NCBI RefSeq assembly: GCF_013280595.1
Contig: NZ_JAAATY010000049.1
Coordinates: 1-56,480 of the forward strand
Source: Kibdelosporangium persicum
Lineage (GTDB): Bacteria; Actinomycetota; Actinomycetes; Mycobacteriales; Pseudonocardiaceae
Direction: 5' to 3'
DNA length: 56,480 nucleotides
The position numbers and the translations under genes are program-made. Below the pieces are notes generated by a model, which saw nothing but the letters and a program-made list of their open reading frames with translations, made no database searches and had not been told where the DNA came from. Positions 36,634-45,202 of the stretch are shown here, in pieces (positions within the stretch are counted from its first letter, which is position 1; every line of letters begins with the position of its first letter).

Positions 36634-37533
36634 GTGCCCGAAACGCCGACAGCGGTGATCGGACTGGGCGCGATGGGCTCCGGCATGGCCCGTTCGCTGC
36701 TTGCCGCGGGCTTCACCACCATCGTGTTCAACCGCACGGCCACGAAGGCCGAATCCTTGCGGCAGGCCGGTGCGATCGTCGCGGCGACAGCAGCGAACGC
36801 GGCGGCGGTCGCCGATGTCGTCCTGCTCAGTCTCGCCGACGAGGAGGCGGTTGAGCGTGTGCTGTTCGGTGAACTCGCCGGCCGGCTGCGGCCCGGCATG
36901 GTCGTGGTGGACACCTCGACGGTGTCGCCGGCGTTCTCGCGGGAGGCGGCGCGACGACTCGCCGAAGCGGGCGTGCGCCGGGTCGAGGCGTGTGTGATCG
37001 GCAATCCCATGATGGCCGCTACCGGGCAGCTGCGAGTCTTCACCGCGGGTAACGAGTCCGATGTGGATTCGGTGCACGACGTGTTGGTCGCGATCGGCCG
37101 GGAACACAGGCATCTTGGCCCGGCCGGCAATGCCTGCGTGCTGAAGCTGGCGTTCAACCTGTTGCTGGGTGTGCAGACCGTGGGGTTGGCCGAGGCGGTC
37201 GCGTTCGTCGAGGCGATGGGCATGGACCGGCGGCTGTTGCTGGACGCCTTCGCGGGCAGCGGATGGCATTCCCCGGTACTGGGCTTCCGTGCGGAGTTCA
37301 TGCGCACGCGTAACTACCAGCCTGCGGCGTTCAGGGCGGCCCTGATGCTCAAGGACCTCAGCCTCGCGGGCAGAGAGGCCCACGCACAGGGCGTGGAACT
37401 ACCGATTGTCGGGCGCGCGACCGAGATTCTCGCGTCTACTGTGGATGCCGGATACGGCGACGACGACGCGGCCGCCGTGGTCGAACTGCCGTTGCGGACC
37501 AACAGGGCTGATGCTCCAGCGGGCTCGGCGTGA
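36634..37533 (+). CDS. 3-hydroxyisobutyrate dehydrogenase-like NAD(P) oxidoreductase
   Basis: 299 residues from GTG 36634, immediately after the TcmI gene. N-terminal Rossmann motif VIGLGAMGSGMA, VVVDTSTVSP, and the C-terminal helical domain with K in GNACVLKLAFNLLLG at the family catalytic Lys position, plus the conserved Asn. The usual substrate motif D(A/V)PVSGG is changed to EACVIGNP. So the fold and catalytic Lys are kept but substrate specificity is altered, as in imine reductases and other biosynthetic relatives. The substrate is unknown. It is translationally coupled to the DUF1772 gene (GTGA). Confidence 0.85.
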   Translation: MPETPTAVIGLGAMGSGMARSLLAAGFTTIVFNRTATKAESLRQAGAIVAATAANAAAVADVVLLSLADEEAVERVLFGELAGRLRPGMVVVDTSTVSPAFSREAARRLAEAGVRRVEACVIGNPMMAATGQLRVFTAGNESDVDSVHDVLVAIGREHRHLGPAGNACVLKLAFNLLLGVQTVGLAEAVAFVEAMGMDRRLLLDAFAGSGWHSPVLGFRAEFMRTRNYQPAAFRAALMLKDLSLAGREAHAQGVELPIVGRATEILASTVDAGYGDDDAAAVVELPLRTNRADAPAGSA

Positions 37534-37979
37534 TCACGGATGTGCTGTCTGTGGCCGTGCTGGTCGGTAGCGGCGTCGTGGCCGGTGTGCTGTTCGCGGT
37601 GGCGCTGAGCGTGCTGCCCGCGCTGGTCGCGATGCCACCCGATCGGTACGTCTACACGCACCAGTTGATCGGCCGGCGGTGGGACCCCACCATGCCGATC
37701 ATCGTGCTGTCGTCGATGACGGTCGACATCGCGCTGGCCGTCTTCGCCGAGGGACCGACGACGCTGTTCGTCGTCGCGGCAGTGCTACTGCTCGGGGTGT
37801 CGGTGGTCTCGCACTTCTGCAACGTGCCGATCAACCGCGTGGTCAAGTCGCTCGATCCGGCCGGCATCCCCGTCGGCTGGCGTGATCCCCGGCCGCTGTG
37901 GCGGCGCTGGCACCTCCTGCGCACCACGCTCGCCGTAGCCGCGGTAGTGGTCAACTCCGTCGCGGTGGTTCTCGGCTGA
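37530..37979 (+). CDS. DUF1772 anthrone oxygenase-like membrane protein (second copy)
   Basis: 149 residues from GTG 37530, overlapping the previous stop. Four hydrophobic segments and the family block RYVYTHQLIGRRWDP ... CNVPINRVVKSLDPAGIP, paralogous to the protein at 26325-26786. It is the last gene of the rightward operon and convergent with the TcmI-type gene at 38030. Two copies suggest two distinct ring oxidations or a heteromeric membrane enzyme. Confidence 0.82.
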   Translation: MITDVLSVAVLVGSGVVAGVLFAVALSVLPALVAMPPDRYVYTHQLIGRRWDPTMPIIVLSSMTVDIALAVFAEGPTTLFVVAAVLLLGVSVVSHFCNVPINRVVKSLDPAGIPVGWRDPRPLWRRWHLLRTTLAVAAVVVNSVAVVLG

Positions 37980-38002
37980 GCCGATTCCACGAAACGGTTC
38001 GT

Positions 38003-38032
38003 TGACCCGGCGCGACGCCGCTGCTCGGGTCA
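38003..38032. terminator. Possible bidirectional terminator hairpin
   Basis: TGACCCG and CGGGTCA, 7-bp complementary arms, enclose a 16-nt GC-rich loop that can pair further. It lies between convergent genes and its right arm includes the stop codon of the leftward TcmI gene. No T-run follows on either side, so confidence is modest. Confidence 0.4.
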
Positions 38033-38398
38033 GGCGCGTGGCACGGTGAACTGGGTGATGCAGCGCAGTTGGCTTTCCCGGAAGGTACGCAGGAAGCCGT
38101 CGACGGTGCCGGTGTCCCTCGGCTTGTTCAGGTACGGCGCCAGTTTCCGTTCCACCTGGCGCACGCCGGGCTGGGTGGCCATGAACCGGGCCACCGCCTC
38201 CAGATCGCCCTCGTACTCGATGAACCGCACCAGCGTGCTGTCCCGGATGAAGACCGCAGTGGCCAGGATTCGGCCGGCCTGCTCGCCGTCGGCACCCGGA
38301 ACCACAGTGCTCTTCGGGCGTTGGAAGTCGCCGAACACCTCGGCCACCTCGTCCTCGTACCCGCTTTTGATGTCGTAGGTGATGGCCGTGTACGGCAT
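38030..38398 (-). CDS. TcmI-type polyketide cyclase (second copy)
   Basis: 122 residues from ATG 38398 with GGGAG upstream. Pattern: AITYDIKSGYEDEVAEVF, GRILATAVFIRDSTLVRFIEYEGDLEAVARFM, VERKLAPYLN. Paralogue of the protein at 36250-36630. It lies downstream of the O-methyltransferase at 38424 on the same strand, with a 25-nt gap. Expected to catalyse late ring closure. Which ring is unknown. Confidence 0.88.
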   Translation of the reverse strand: MPYTAITYDIKSGYEDEVAEVFGDFQRPKSTVVPGADGEQAGRILATAVFIRDSTLVRFIEYEGDLEAVARFMATQPGVRQVERKLAPYLNKPRDTGTVDGFLRTFRESQLRCITQFTVPRA

Positions 38399-38423
38399 GG
38401 GAACTCCCTGGGGACTGTTCCGG

Positions 38424-39449
38424 TCAGCCGGCTTTGCGGGCGATGACCGCGGTTTCCAAGCCGTCGTAAAGGGGCAGCGTGGTGGTTTCGCCGAACCCGG
38501 CAGCAGCCGCGTAGGCCCGGCATTCGGCCACCGTGTACTCCGAACCACCTGGTGTGACCACGAGCAGGTTGAGGCAGCCGAGCAACCCGGTCACGTTCCG
38601 CCTTCGGTCATCGTCGATCATCCGGTCGTAGATGACCACGACGCCGCCGGGCCGAACCGACTCGTACGCACGCGCCACCAGCGCGCGGCGCTCGTCGTCG
38701 TCCCAGTCGTGCAGGATGTGCCCGAAGATCAGCACGTCGGCCTCGGGCAGTGACTCGGTGAAGAAGTCGCCGGTGACGAAGCGGACCTGCTCCGCGGTGC
38801 CGTGCCGCGCCATGTGCTCGGCGAACAGCGGTTCGAGCTCTGGCCGGTCGAAGACCGTTCCGGACAGGTGTGGCTGGGCCTTGACCAGCCAGGCGGACAG
38901 GTTGCCGCGGGCGCCGCCGACGTCGACGAAGTCGTGATGACGGCTCCAGTCGACACCTGCCGCCAACTCGCGGGCGATGTGGGTCGTCCACGCGTCCATC
39001 GCCGCGATGAAGTTGCGCCGCTCGTCCATGTCCTCGTACAGCCGCTCGAAGTAGTCCGCACTGTCCCAGCCGATGAACGGCTTGCCGGTGCGCAGGCTCT
39101 CGGTGAGACCGCCCCAGGCCCGGAACAGGTGCGCGCTGGCCTGACGCATCCAGCCGCCGAGGTAGGTGTCCTTGTTCTCATCGAGGAAGTACGCGCTCGC
39201 CTCGGTGTTGCGGTACCTCCCGTCGGTCCGCTCCAGCACGTCCAGTGCGACCAGCGCGTCCAGGAAGTGGCTGGCCGCACGAGGATGCAGGTCCAGCTTG
39301 GCGCGCAGTTCCTCCGCTGTGCAGGAACCGTCGCCGAGTTCGGTGAACAGTCCTATCTCGACGGCCGAGAGCAGCGTCTTGCCCCTCCAGAAGGAGGTGC
39401 CGAGCTCGATCAACGGCCGGGCGCTGGGCGTGGGTGTCGTGGTGCTCAT
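38424..39449 (-). CDS. SAM-dependent O-methyltransferase (second copy)
   Basis: 341 residues from ATG 39449 with GGAAGGA 12 nt upstream. N-terminal winged-helix dimerisation domain, motif I FVDVGGARGNLS, then VFDRPELEPLF and FGHILHDWDDDERR. Same family as the enzyme at 28960 but clearly diverged, so a second phenolic hydroxyl is the likely target. It is transcribed leftward with the P450 genes upstream of it (39491 to 42030). Confidence 0.92.
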   Translation of the reverse strand: MSTTTPTPSARPLIELGTSFWRGKTLLSAVEIGLFTELGDGSCTAEELRAKLDLHPRAASHFLDALVALDVLERTDGRYRNTEASAYFLDENKDTYLGGWMRQASAHLFRAWGGLTESLRTGKPFIGWDSADYFERLYEDMDERRNFIAAMDAWTTHIARELAAGVDWSRHHDFVDVGGARGNLSAWLVKAQPHLSGTVFDRPELEPLFAEHMARHGTAEQVRFVTGDFFTESLPEADVLIFGHILHDWDDDERRALVARAYESVRPGGVVVIYDRMIDDDRRRNVTGLLGCLNLLVVTPGGSEYTVAECRAYAAAAGFGETTTLPLYDGLETAVIARKAG

Positions 39450-39490
39450 CGTGTGTCGCGGTCCTTCCCAGGTTCGGTGCGCCGTTCGTC

Positions 39491-40690
39491 TCACCACCGC
39501 AACGGCAGTGTCTCCGGCCGGGTGAACGCCCTGCCGGCCTTCCATTCCAGCTCGTCCGGCGGCACGGCCAAGGTGAACTGGCCGAGCCGTTCGAGCAGTG
39601 CGTCAAGGGCGACGGTGAGCTCCACGCGCCCCAGCTGAGCGCCGATGCAGTGGTGAATTCCGTGGCCGAAGGCCAGGTGCGGGTTCTGGCTCCGGGTCAG
39701 CTCCAGGTCTTCGGCGTTGCTGAAGACGGTCTCGTCACGGTTCGCCGAGTTGATGCACGGCAGCACCGCGTCGCCGGCGCGGATGGTGGTTCCGCCGATC
39801 TCCATGTCGGCCACTGCGATCCGGATCGGTCCGACGCCGCCGCCCGCCTGCGAGTACCGCAACAGCTCCTCGACCGCCGCAGGCAGTTCGTCCCGGTGCC
39901 TGTGCAGCCGGCGGATCGTCTCCGGCCGCTCGCACAGGGTGAGCGCGGCATGCGCGATTTCCGATGTGGTGGCGTGGTAACCGGCCATCAGCAGGGTTTC
40001 GCCGAAGGCGAGCAACTCCTCGGTGCTCAGCGAGTCCGACTCGTCCCTGGCCTTGATGAGCGTGGTCAACAGATCGTCCGCGGGGGCACGCTGCCTGTCC
40101 GCTATCAGTTCGCCCAAGTACCGGCGAAGCTTGGCCGCGGCCGCGGTCACCTCCTCGGAGGAGTGGGCGCTCACGCTGAGCATCACGTCGGTCCACTCCC
40201 GGAACAGCAAGTGATCCTGGTGGGGAACGCCGAGCATCTCGCAGATCACGGTGATCGGCAGCGGTTGCGCCAGTCCCGCGATCAGGTCGGCGGGCGGTCC
40301 CTGCTCGGCCATGGCGGACACCATGGCGCCCGCAAGGTGCTCGATCCTCGGCCGCAGGCGATCCACGTGCCTGGTGGTGAAGACCCGGCCCACCAGCTTG
40401 CGCAGCCTGGTGTGCTCGGGCGGATCCATCACGAAGATGGACTTCGAGCCCGCCGCCACCGGCAGCAGCCTCGGTGCGTCAGGCCGGGTGATGGCCTCCC
40501 GGCTGAACCGGGGATCGGCGAGTACCTGCCGCACGTCCGCGTATCGGGTGACCAGCCAGACGCTGTGCTCGTTGGGCAGGCTGGCGCGGCACAGCGGCCG
40601 CTCCTTCCGAAGCAGTGCGTACTCGTCCGGCGGCAGCATCGGATGCTTGCTGCGAAACGGAAAACGAAGCGGTGCTTGGTCGGGCGGCAT
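39491..40690 (-). CDS. Cytochrome P450 with altered I-helix acid/Thr motif
   Basis: 399 residues from ATG 40690, chosen because AAGGGG precedes it at 5 nt. ATG 40741 lacks a ribosome binding site. Heme motif FGHGIHHCIG with the Cys ligand, ExxR as EELLR, and the I-helix LLMAGYHATTSE. Aligned to the usual AG-x-(D/E)-T-T, the acid position is His and the following Thr is Ala, so the oxygen-activating pair is altered. It may therefore perform radical coupling or bridge formation rather than hydroxylation; that is inference. Downstream of the second P450 at 40816. Confidence 0.9.
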   Translation of the reverse strand: MPPDQAPLRFPFRSKHPMLPPDEYALLRKERPLCRASLPNEHSVWLVTRYADVRQVLADPRFSREAITRPDAPRLLPVAAGSKSIFVMDPPEHTRLRKLVGRVFTTRHVDRLRPRIEHLAGAMVSAMAEQGPPADLIAGLAQPLPITVICEMLGVPHQDHLLFREWTDVMLSVSAHSSEEVTAAAAKLRRYLGELIADRQRAPADDLLTTLIKARDESDSLSTEELLAFGETLLMAGYHATTSEIAHAALTLCERPETIRRLHRHRDELPAAVEELLRYSQAGGGVGPIRIAVADMEIGGTTIRAGDAVLPCINSANRDETVFSNAEDLELTRSQNPHLAFGHGIHHCIGAQLGRVELTVALDALLERLGQFTLAVPPDELEWKAGRAFTRPETLPLRW

Positions 40691-40815
40691 CGAAGCCCCT
40701 TGCTCTCGCCGGTGTTCCGCGTCCATCCATAGTGGATTCATGGCGGCGGTTCGTTCAGTGTCCAGGTCCCCGCTCGAAACGGACTCGCGAAGTGGTCGTG
40801 CCCGCGTGACTGGCG

Positions 40816-42030
40816 CTACCAGGTGACCGGAAGCTCGTACGGGCCGTAGATCTGCATGTCCGAGCGCATGGGAATCTGTTCGGCCGGGACGGTCAGCCGC
40901 AGCTGGGGCAAGCGCCGGGTCAGCGTACCGAACGCGATCCGCATCTCCAGCCGGGCGAGCTGCTGGCCGAGGCACTGATGGGCACCGTAGGCGAAACCGA
41001 GGTGCCGCTTGGGTTGCCGGGTCACGTCCAGCACGTCCGGCGATTCGAACTGCGCGGGGTCCCGGTTGGCGGACTCGATCGACAACACGATGGGGTCGCC
41101 CGCCCGAATTCGCTGTCCGCCGATCTCGGTGTCGGCCTTCGCCGTGCGCGGCAGCCCGAACGGCCCCACCGACAGGTAACGAAGCATTTCCTCGACACCG
41201 CGCTCGATGGTCTCGGGATGGTCGCGCAGCACCTCCCACTGTTCGCGGTGCGTCAGCAGGGCGAGCGCGCCCATCCCGATCATGTTGGCGGTGGTCGCGT
41301 ATCCCGCGATCATCAGCAGGTTGCCGGTCGCCACCAGTTCGTCGTCGGTCAGCGGAACGCCGTCCTCGGGCGTGGCCCGGATGAGGCCGCTGATCAGCCC
41401 GTCGTCCGGATGGTCGCGCTTCTCCTGGACGAGGGCGCGCATGTACGTGGCCATCCCGGTCATCGCGGTCAGCAGTTCCTCCTTCGTGCGTTCGAACCGC
41501 TGCATCGCGTCCGCGTGGCGCTGGAACTGCTTGCTGTCCGCGTAGGGCATGCCGAGCAGCTCGCAGATCACCAGTGACGGGACGGGTTCGGCGAAGTCCC
41601 GCACCAGGTCGGCCGGTGGTCCGGCGGCGATCATCGCGTCCACGTGCTTGTCCACGATCTGCTCGATCCGGGGCGTCAGCTCCTTCAGCCTGCGGACGGT
41701 GAACTGCCCGGTCAGCATCCGCCGGTAACGGGTGTGCTCCGGTGGGTCCATCCCGATGAACGAGGTGCCGAACCCGGACGCCTGCCACTCCTCGGCGGTC
41801 AGCGTGACCGCCGAGACGGTGGTCTGGAACTTCCGCTGCGCGCTCACCGCGGGGTCGACCAGCGCGGCCGCCACGTCCTCGAAACGGGTGACCAGCCAAC
41901 CGGTGCCGCCACCCGGCAGCGCCAGCGGGCTGACCGGGTTTTCGGCGCGGAGCCGCGCGTACTCGGCGGGCGGGGTCAACGGGCACTCACGGGCCAACGG
42001 CAGCGGCTGCGCGGCCATCTCTCTCGTCAT
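40816..42030 (-). CDS. Cytochrome P450 with Ala at the I-helix acid position
   Basis: 404 residues from ATG 42030, 5 nt after AAGGAG (ATG 42033 is adjacent). Heme motif FAYGAHQCLG, ExxR as EEMLR, I-helix LLMIAGYATTAN: the Thr is retained but the acid is replaced by Ala. Moderately similar to the P450 at 39491, suggesting an old duplication. CYP families in xanthone clusters install methylenedioxy bridges or hydroxyls. The specific reaction is not determined. It is preceded by the AsnB gene, which ends 43 nt upstream. Confidence 0.9.
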   Translation of the reverse strand: MTREMAAQPLPLARECPLTPPAEYARLRAENPVSPLALPGGGTGWLVTRFEDVAAALVDPAVSAQRKFQTTVSAVTLTAEEWQASGFGTSFIGMDPPEHTRYRRMLTGQFTVRRLKELTPRIEQIVDKHVDAMIAAGPPADLVRDFAEPVPSLVICELLGMPYADSKQFQRHADAMQRFERTKEELLTAMTGMATYMRALVQEKRDHPDDGLISGLIRATPEDGVPLTDDELVATGNLLMIAGYATTANMIGMGALALLTHREQWEVLRDHPETIERGVEEMLRYLSVGPFGLPRTAKADTEIGGQRIRAGDPIVLSIESANRDPAQFESPDVLDVTRQPKRHLGFAYGAHQCLGQQLARLEMRIAFGTLTRRLPQLRLTVPAEQIPMRSDMQIYGPYELPVTW

Positions 42031-42073
42031 CATTCTCCTTGGGAAATCATGTCGGTGGACATGCCGTTGATCC

Positions 42074-43936
42074 CTACAGGGCGAGTTCGACCTCGTAGTG
42101 CCGCAGCCACAGGTCGAGCTGGAGCACCAGTTCGATGTTCATTCGGCTGTGCCATCCGTAGGCCGTGGCCGACGTGTCGTCCGCCGCCCGGCGGGCGTTG
42201 CCGACGTCGATCAGTTGCAGCGCAGGGGAATCCCAGCCGGCCAGCAACTTGGACAGCTCACGCTGCAACGCATGGGTGTACGCCGGGTCCTGGGTCACCG
42301 GCCACGGGCTCTTCGGCCGCCGCAGCACCCGCTGCGGCAGTTTGTCCGCCACCGCGGCCCGTAGCAGGCTTTTCTCCCTGCCGTCGTAGGTCTTCATCGA
42401 CCAGGGAACGTTGTAGAGGTACTCCACCAGCCGGTGGTCGCAGAACGGCACCCGCACCTCCAGACCGGACGCCATGCTGAGCCGGTCGTCACGATCGAGC
42501 AGCATCGGCAACCAGCGCGTCAGATGCAGGTAGCACAGTTCACGCATCCGGTGCTCGTCGGCGCTTTCGCCGTCCTGGTGGGGGGCCTCCGCACAGGCCT
42601 GCCGGTAGATCTCGGCGTAGTGCTGTGGCATGTCGATCTTCGCAAGCAGACCTTGGTCGAGCAGAGCGCGTCCCATGCCCGCCTCACGACAGCTGTCGTG
42701 CAGCGATTCCATCGCCACCCAGGGAAAGGTCTGCGCGTGCGCGAACTCGGCCTGATGCAGCCAGATGTAGCCACCGAATATCTCGTCCGCGCCCTCGCCG
42801 ATCAGTGCGACGGTGTTGTGCTGCCGGATTCGGCGGAAGGTGCGGTACAGCGATGCGTCCATGTCGCCGTACGGCGTGGGCATGTCCTGCGCGCGCATCG
42901 CGGCCAGCCTGGTGGATTCCTCGGTGATGTCCGAGGTTGTCAGGACGATGTCGACGTGATCGGATCCGACGGCACGCACGACCTCGGCCGCGAACGGGGC
43001 GTCGGGCGCACTGCGGGTGTCATCCGGACGGAAGTTGTCCCCGTAGCCCTCGAACGTGGTGGTGATCGTCCGTACCCGGTGCCCGTCCTGTTCGGCCAGG
43101 ACGTCGGCCGCGAAGGCGGTGAGCGCGCTGGAGTCGAGCCCGCCGGACAGGGCGGTGCACAGTGGGACGTCCGCGACGAGTTCACGGCGGACGATGTCCT
43201 TCAGGAGCTCGCGTACCGTGGTGATCGTCGTGGGCAGGTCGTCGGTGTGCGGCGCGGCTCTCAACCGCCAGTACCTGTTCAGGCTGATTCCCCGGCGACT
43301 CACCACCGCGGTATGGCCTGGCGGAAGTTCCAGCATGTCACGGAAAACCGCCTGCCCCGGTGTCTTGGCTGTCGACAGCAGCTCCCGCAGCCCGGCCTGA
43401 TCGACCACTGGGCGCACCAACCGGTTGGCCAGCAACGACTTGGGCTCGGAGCCGAACAGCACACCGTGGGGCAGCCGGGCGTAGAACAACGGTTTGATCC
43501 CCAGCCGGTCACGGGCCAGCACCAGCTCCTCGTGGCGCCGATCCCAGATCGCGAACGCGAACATGCCCTCCAGGCGTCGCACGCAGTCCGGGCCCCACTC
43601 CAGATAGGCACGCAGGACGACTTCGGTGTCGCTGCTGGTGCGGAAGCGGTGACCGTTGCTCCGGAGCAGGCTGCGCAGTTCGCGGAAGTTGTACACTTCG
43701 CCGCTGTAGCTGAGAACCGCCGGCGTCCTACCGTCCTCTTGTGCCACCAGCGGCTGCAAACCGCCGGCGAGGTCGATGACCGCGGTTCTCGTGTGCCCCA
43801 GTGCGGCGTGGCGATCGAGCCACACCGCCGCGGAGTCCGGGCCACGGTTGCCGAGCGCTCGGGTCATCGACTCGATGGTCGGCCGCGCGGCCGTCAGGTC
43901 CCGGGAAAAGTCCACCCAGCCTGTGATGCCGCACAT
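42074..43936 (-). CDS. Asparagine synthetase (AsnB)-type amidotransferase
   Basis: 620 residues from ATG 43936 with GGAGGG 7 nt upstream. The start leaves MCGITGW, so the glutaminase nucleophile Cys2 is intact. The synthetase half has the ATP-pyrophosphatase loop SGGLDSS at 264-270 and GEGADEIFGGY. Homologues in lysolipin/xantholipin-type clusters amidate a carboxylate for the lactam ring, and in tetracyclines (OxyD) they make malonamate. Given the pentangular genes, lactam nitrogen insertion is the favoured role (inference). First gene of the leftward operon AsnB-P450-P450-OMT-TcmI. Confidence 0.93.
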   Translation of the reverse strand: MCGITGWVDFSRDLTAARPTIESMTRALGNRGPDSAAVWLDRHAALGHTRTAVIDLAGGLQPLVAQEDGRTPAVLSYSGEVYNFRELRSLLRSNGHRFRTSSDTEVVLRAYLEWGPDCVRRLEGMFAFAIWDRRHEELVLARDRLGIKPLFYARLPHGVLFGSEPKSLLANRLVRPVVDQAGLRELLSTAKTPGQAVFRDMLELPPGHTAVVSRRGISLNRYWRLRAAPHTDDLPTTITTVRELLKDIVRRELVADVPLCTALSGGLDSSALTAFAADVLAEQDGHRVRTITTTFEGYGDNFRPDDTRSAPDAPFAAEVVRAVGSDHVDIVLTTSDITEESTRLAAMRAQDMPTPYGDMDASLYRTFRRIRQHNTVALIGEGADEIFGGYIWLHQAEFAHAQTFPWVAMESLHDSCREAGMGRALLDQGLLAKIDMPQHYAEIYRQACAEAPHQDGESADEHRMRELCYLHLTRWLPMLLDRDDRLSMASGLEVRVPFCDHRLVEYLYNVPWSMKTYDGREKSLLRAAVADKLPQRVLRRPKSPWPVTQDPAYTHALQRELSKLLAGWDSPALQLIDVGNARRAADDTSATAYGWHSRMNIELVLQLDLWLRHYEVELAL

Positions 43937-44161
43937 GTATGGCCCTCCACTCGGCGGATCGTGGATCGGGATCACCGGATCACCGGCATCGTGACGGCCG
44001 GTACTCGATCCGGGCTCGACGACTCCTCGAGGACACTGCGGCAGAACTGGCCGCGGGACCGGCCAATCCGGTCGAGTCCGACCGGATTGGCACTGTCACA
44101 CGGATTCGGCACTACGGGCGCGGTCCGCCCATCGTCCGTGACGCCGGGAGGAGGCCGGTCC
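43937..44161. promoter_or_regulatory. Divergent promoter region between AsnB and membrane protein genes
   Basis: 225 nt between divergent starts. It holds GGAGGAGG just before 44162 and GGAGGG before 43936 on the other strand. No clear operator is visible by eye. Confidence 0.5.
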
Positions 44162-45202
44162 ATGGCTCGTTCGCGGTGGCTGCGTGGGCGGGACATTCGT
44201 GGTGCCCGCATGATCGAGCTGTTCGTCATCACCGCGGTGAGCGCGGTTCTCGTGGTGCGGGCTTACCTGGAACTGACCGGCTACCCGGAACTGAGCGGCG
44301 GCGGGCTGCACATCGCGCACACCCTTTGGGGGACTCTGCTGATGCTCGGCGGCCAACTGGTGCTGTTGTCGTTCCTCGGCCCGCGCGCCAAAGCGGCAGG
44401 CGCTGTCGTCGCGGGCACAGGTTTCGGCCTGGTCGTCGACGAGGTGGGGAAGTTCGTCACCGCCGACAACAACTACTTCTTCCAACCCACGTTCGCCATC
44501 ATCTATGCGGTTTTCTGCCTCGTCATCATCAGCATGCGCTGGCTGGCGGACCGGCATGACAAAGACCCGGCAACGGAACTGGCCAACGCGTTGGCCATCG
44601 CCGAGACAGGTGTCCTCGATGGACTGACCGAGACGGCGCGGGCCCAAGGTGCCCGGCTGATCGCGGACGCCCGCGCACACGGTGCGGACGAGCTGATGAC
44701 CGACGCGGCGACGCGGATGATCGAGGCATGCCCGCCGGCACACCCCAGTCACCGCCGGCGCGCCGAGTTCATGCGACGCCTCCGTCGTCTGGTTCGCACG
44801 GTGGTGCGCAGCAACGCCGCTTTTGTCAGCGTGTGCGTGGTGCTCCTGATCATGGTCGTCGACTCGCTGACAACCGTCCTGCCCGGTTTGCTCGGTACTG
44901 TCACCGCCACGCCGACCGTCGCACGGATCGTCCAGTTCGGCGCCGTTGTGGCCGCGACCGTGCTCATCGTGGTCGGTTTCCTGCGGTGGCTGCGGGACCG
45001 GCGGGACGGCATCCGGATTCTGCGGTATGCGGTACTGGTGAACATCTTGATCGGGCAGGTGTTCAACTTCGCCGACCGGCAGCTAGCCGGATTGCCCGGA
45101 GTCGTGGTCAACCTCGGCATGCTCGCCGTTCTCACCCATCAGTTGCGGCAGGACGTGGGCGACTGTGGCACTACGCGGGCTCGAGACCGAGCAGACGTGT
45201 GA
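44162..45202 (+). CDS. Hypothetical polytopic membrane protein
   Basis: 346 residues from ATG 44162 after GGAGGAGG. About seven hydrophobic segments: about 18-38, 51-72, 77-95 and 104-124, then a soluble helical region with many Ala/Arg residues (about 130-205), then further segments at about 221-245, 258-277 and 290-315. The first half contains the motif TGFGLVVDEVGKFVTADNNYFFQPTF read across two stretches. I recognise no characterised family. Situated between the biosynthetic genes and the TetR/MFS pair, so a self-protection or sensing role is possible. Its 3' end overlaps the convergent TetR gene by 32 nt. Confidence 0.75.
   Translation: MARSRWLRGRDIRGARMIELFVITAVSAVLVVRAYLELTGYPELSGGGLHIAHTLWGTLLMLGGQLVLLSFLGPRAKAAGAVVAGTGFGLVVDEVGKFVTADNNYFFQPTFAIIYAVFCLVIISMRWLADRHDKDPATELANALAIAETGVLDGLTETARAQGARLIADARAHGADELMTDAATRMIEACPPAHPSHRRRAEFMRRLRRLVRTVVRSNAAFVSVCVVLLIMVVDSLTTVLPGLLGTVTATPTVARIVQFGAVVAATVLIVVGFLRWLRDRRDGIRILRYAVLVNILIGQVFNFADRQLAGLPGVVVNLGMLAVLTHQLRQDVGDCGTTRARDRADV

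Noticed and set aside
39491-41986. An 831-codon leftward frame joining two P450 genes
   Set aside because: The upper part runs out of frame through the P450 at 40816. The true P450 starts at 40690 with a ribosome binding site.
42074-43936. OxyD-type malonamate starter synthesis (a tetracycline pathway)
   Set aside because: The AsnB family fits, but the cyclases (cupin, TcmI, whiE-type SRPBCC) and the absence of an OxyH-like ligase and C-methyltransferase favour a pentangular rather than a tetracycline pathway. Not excluded outright.
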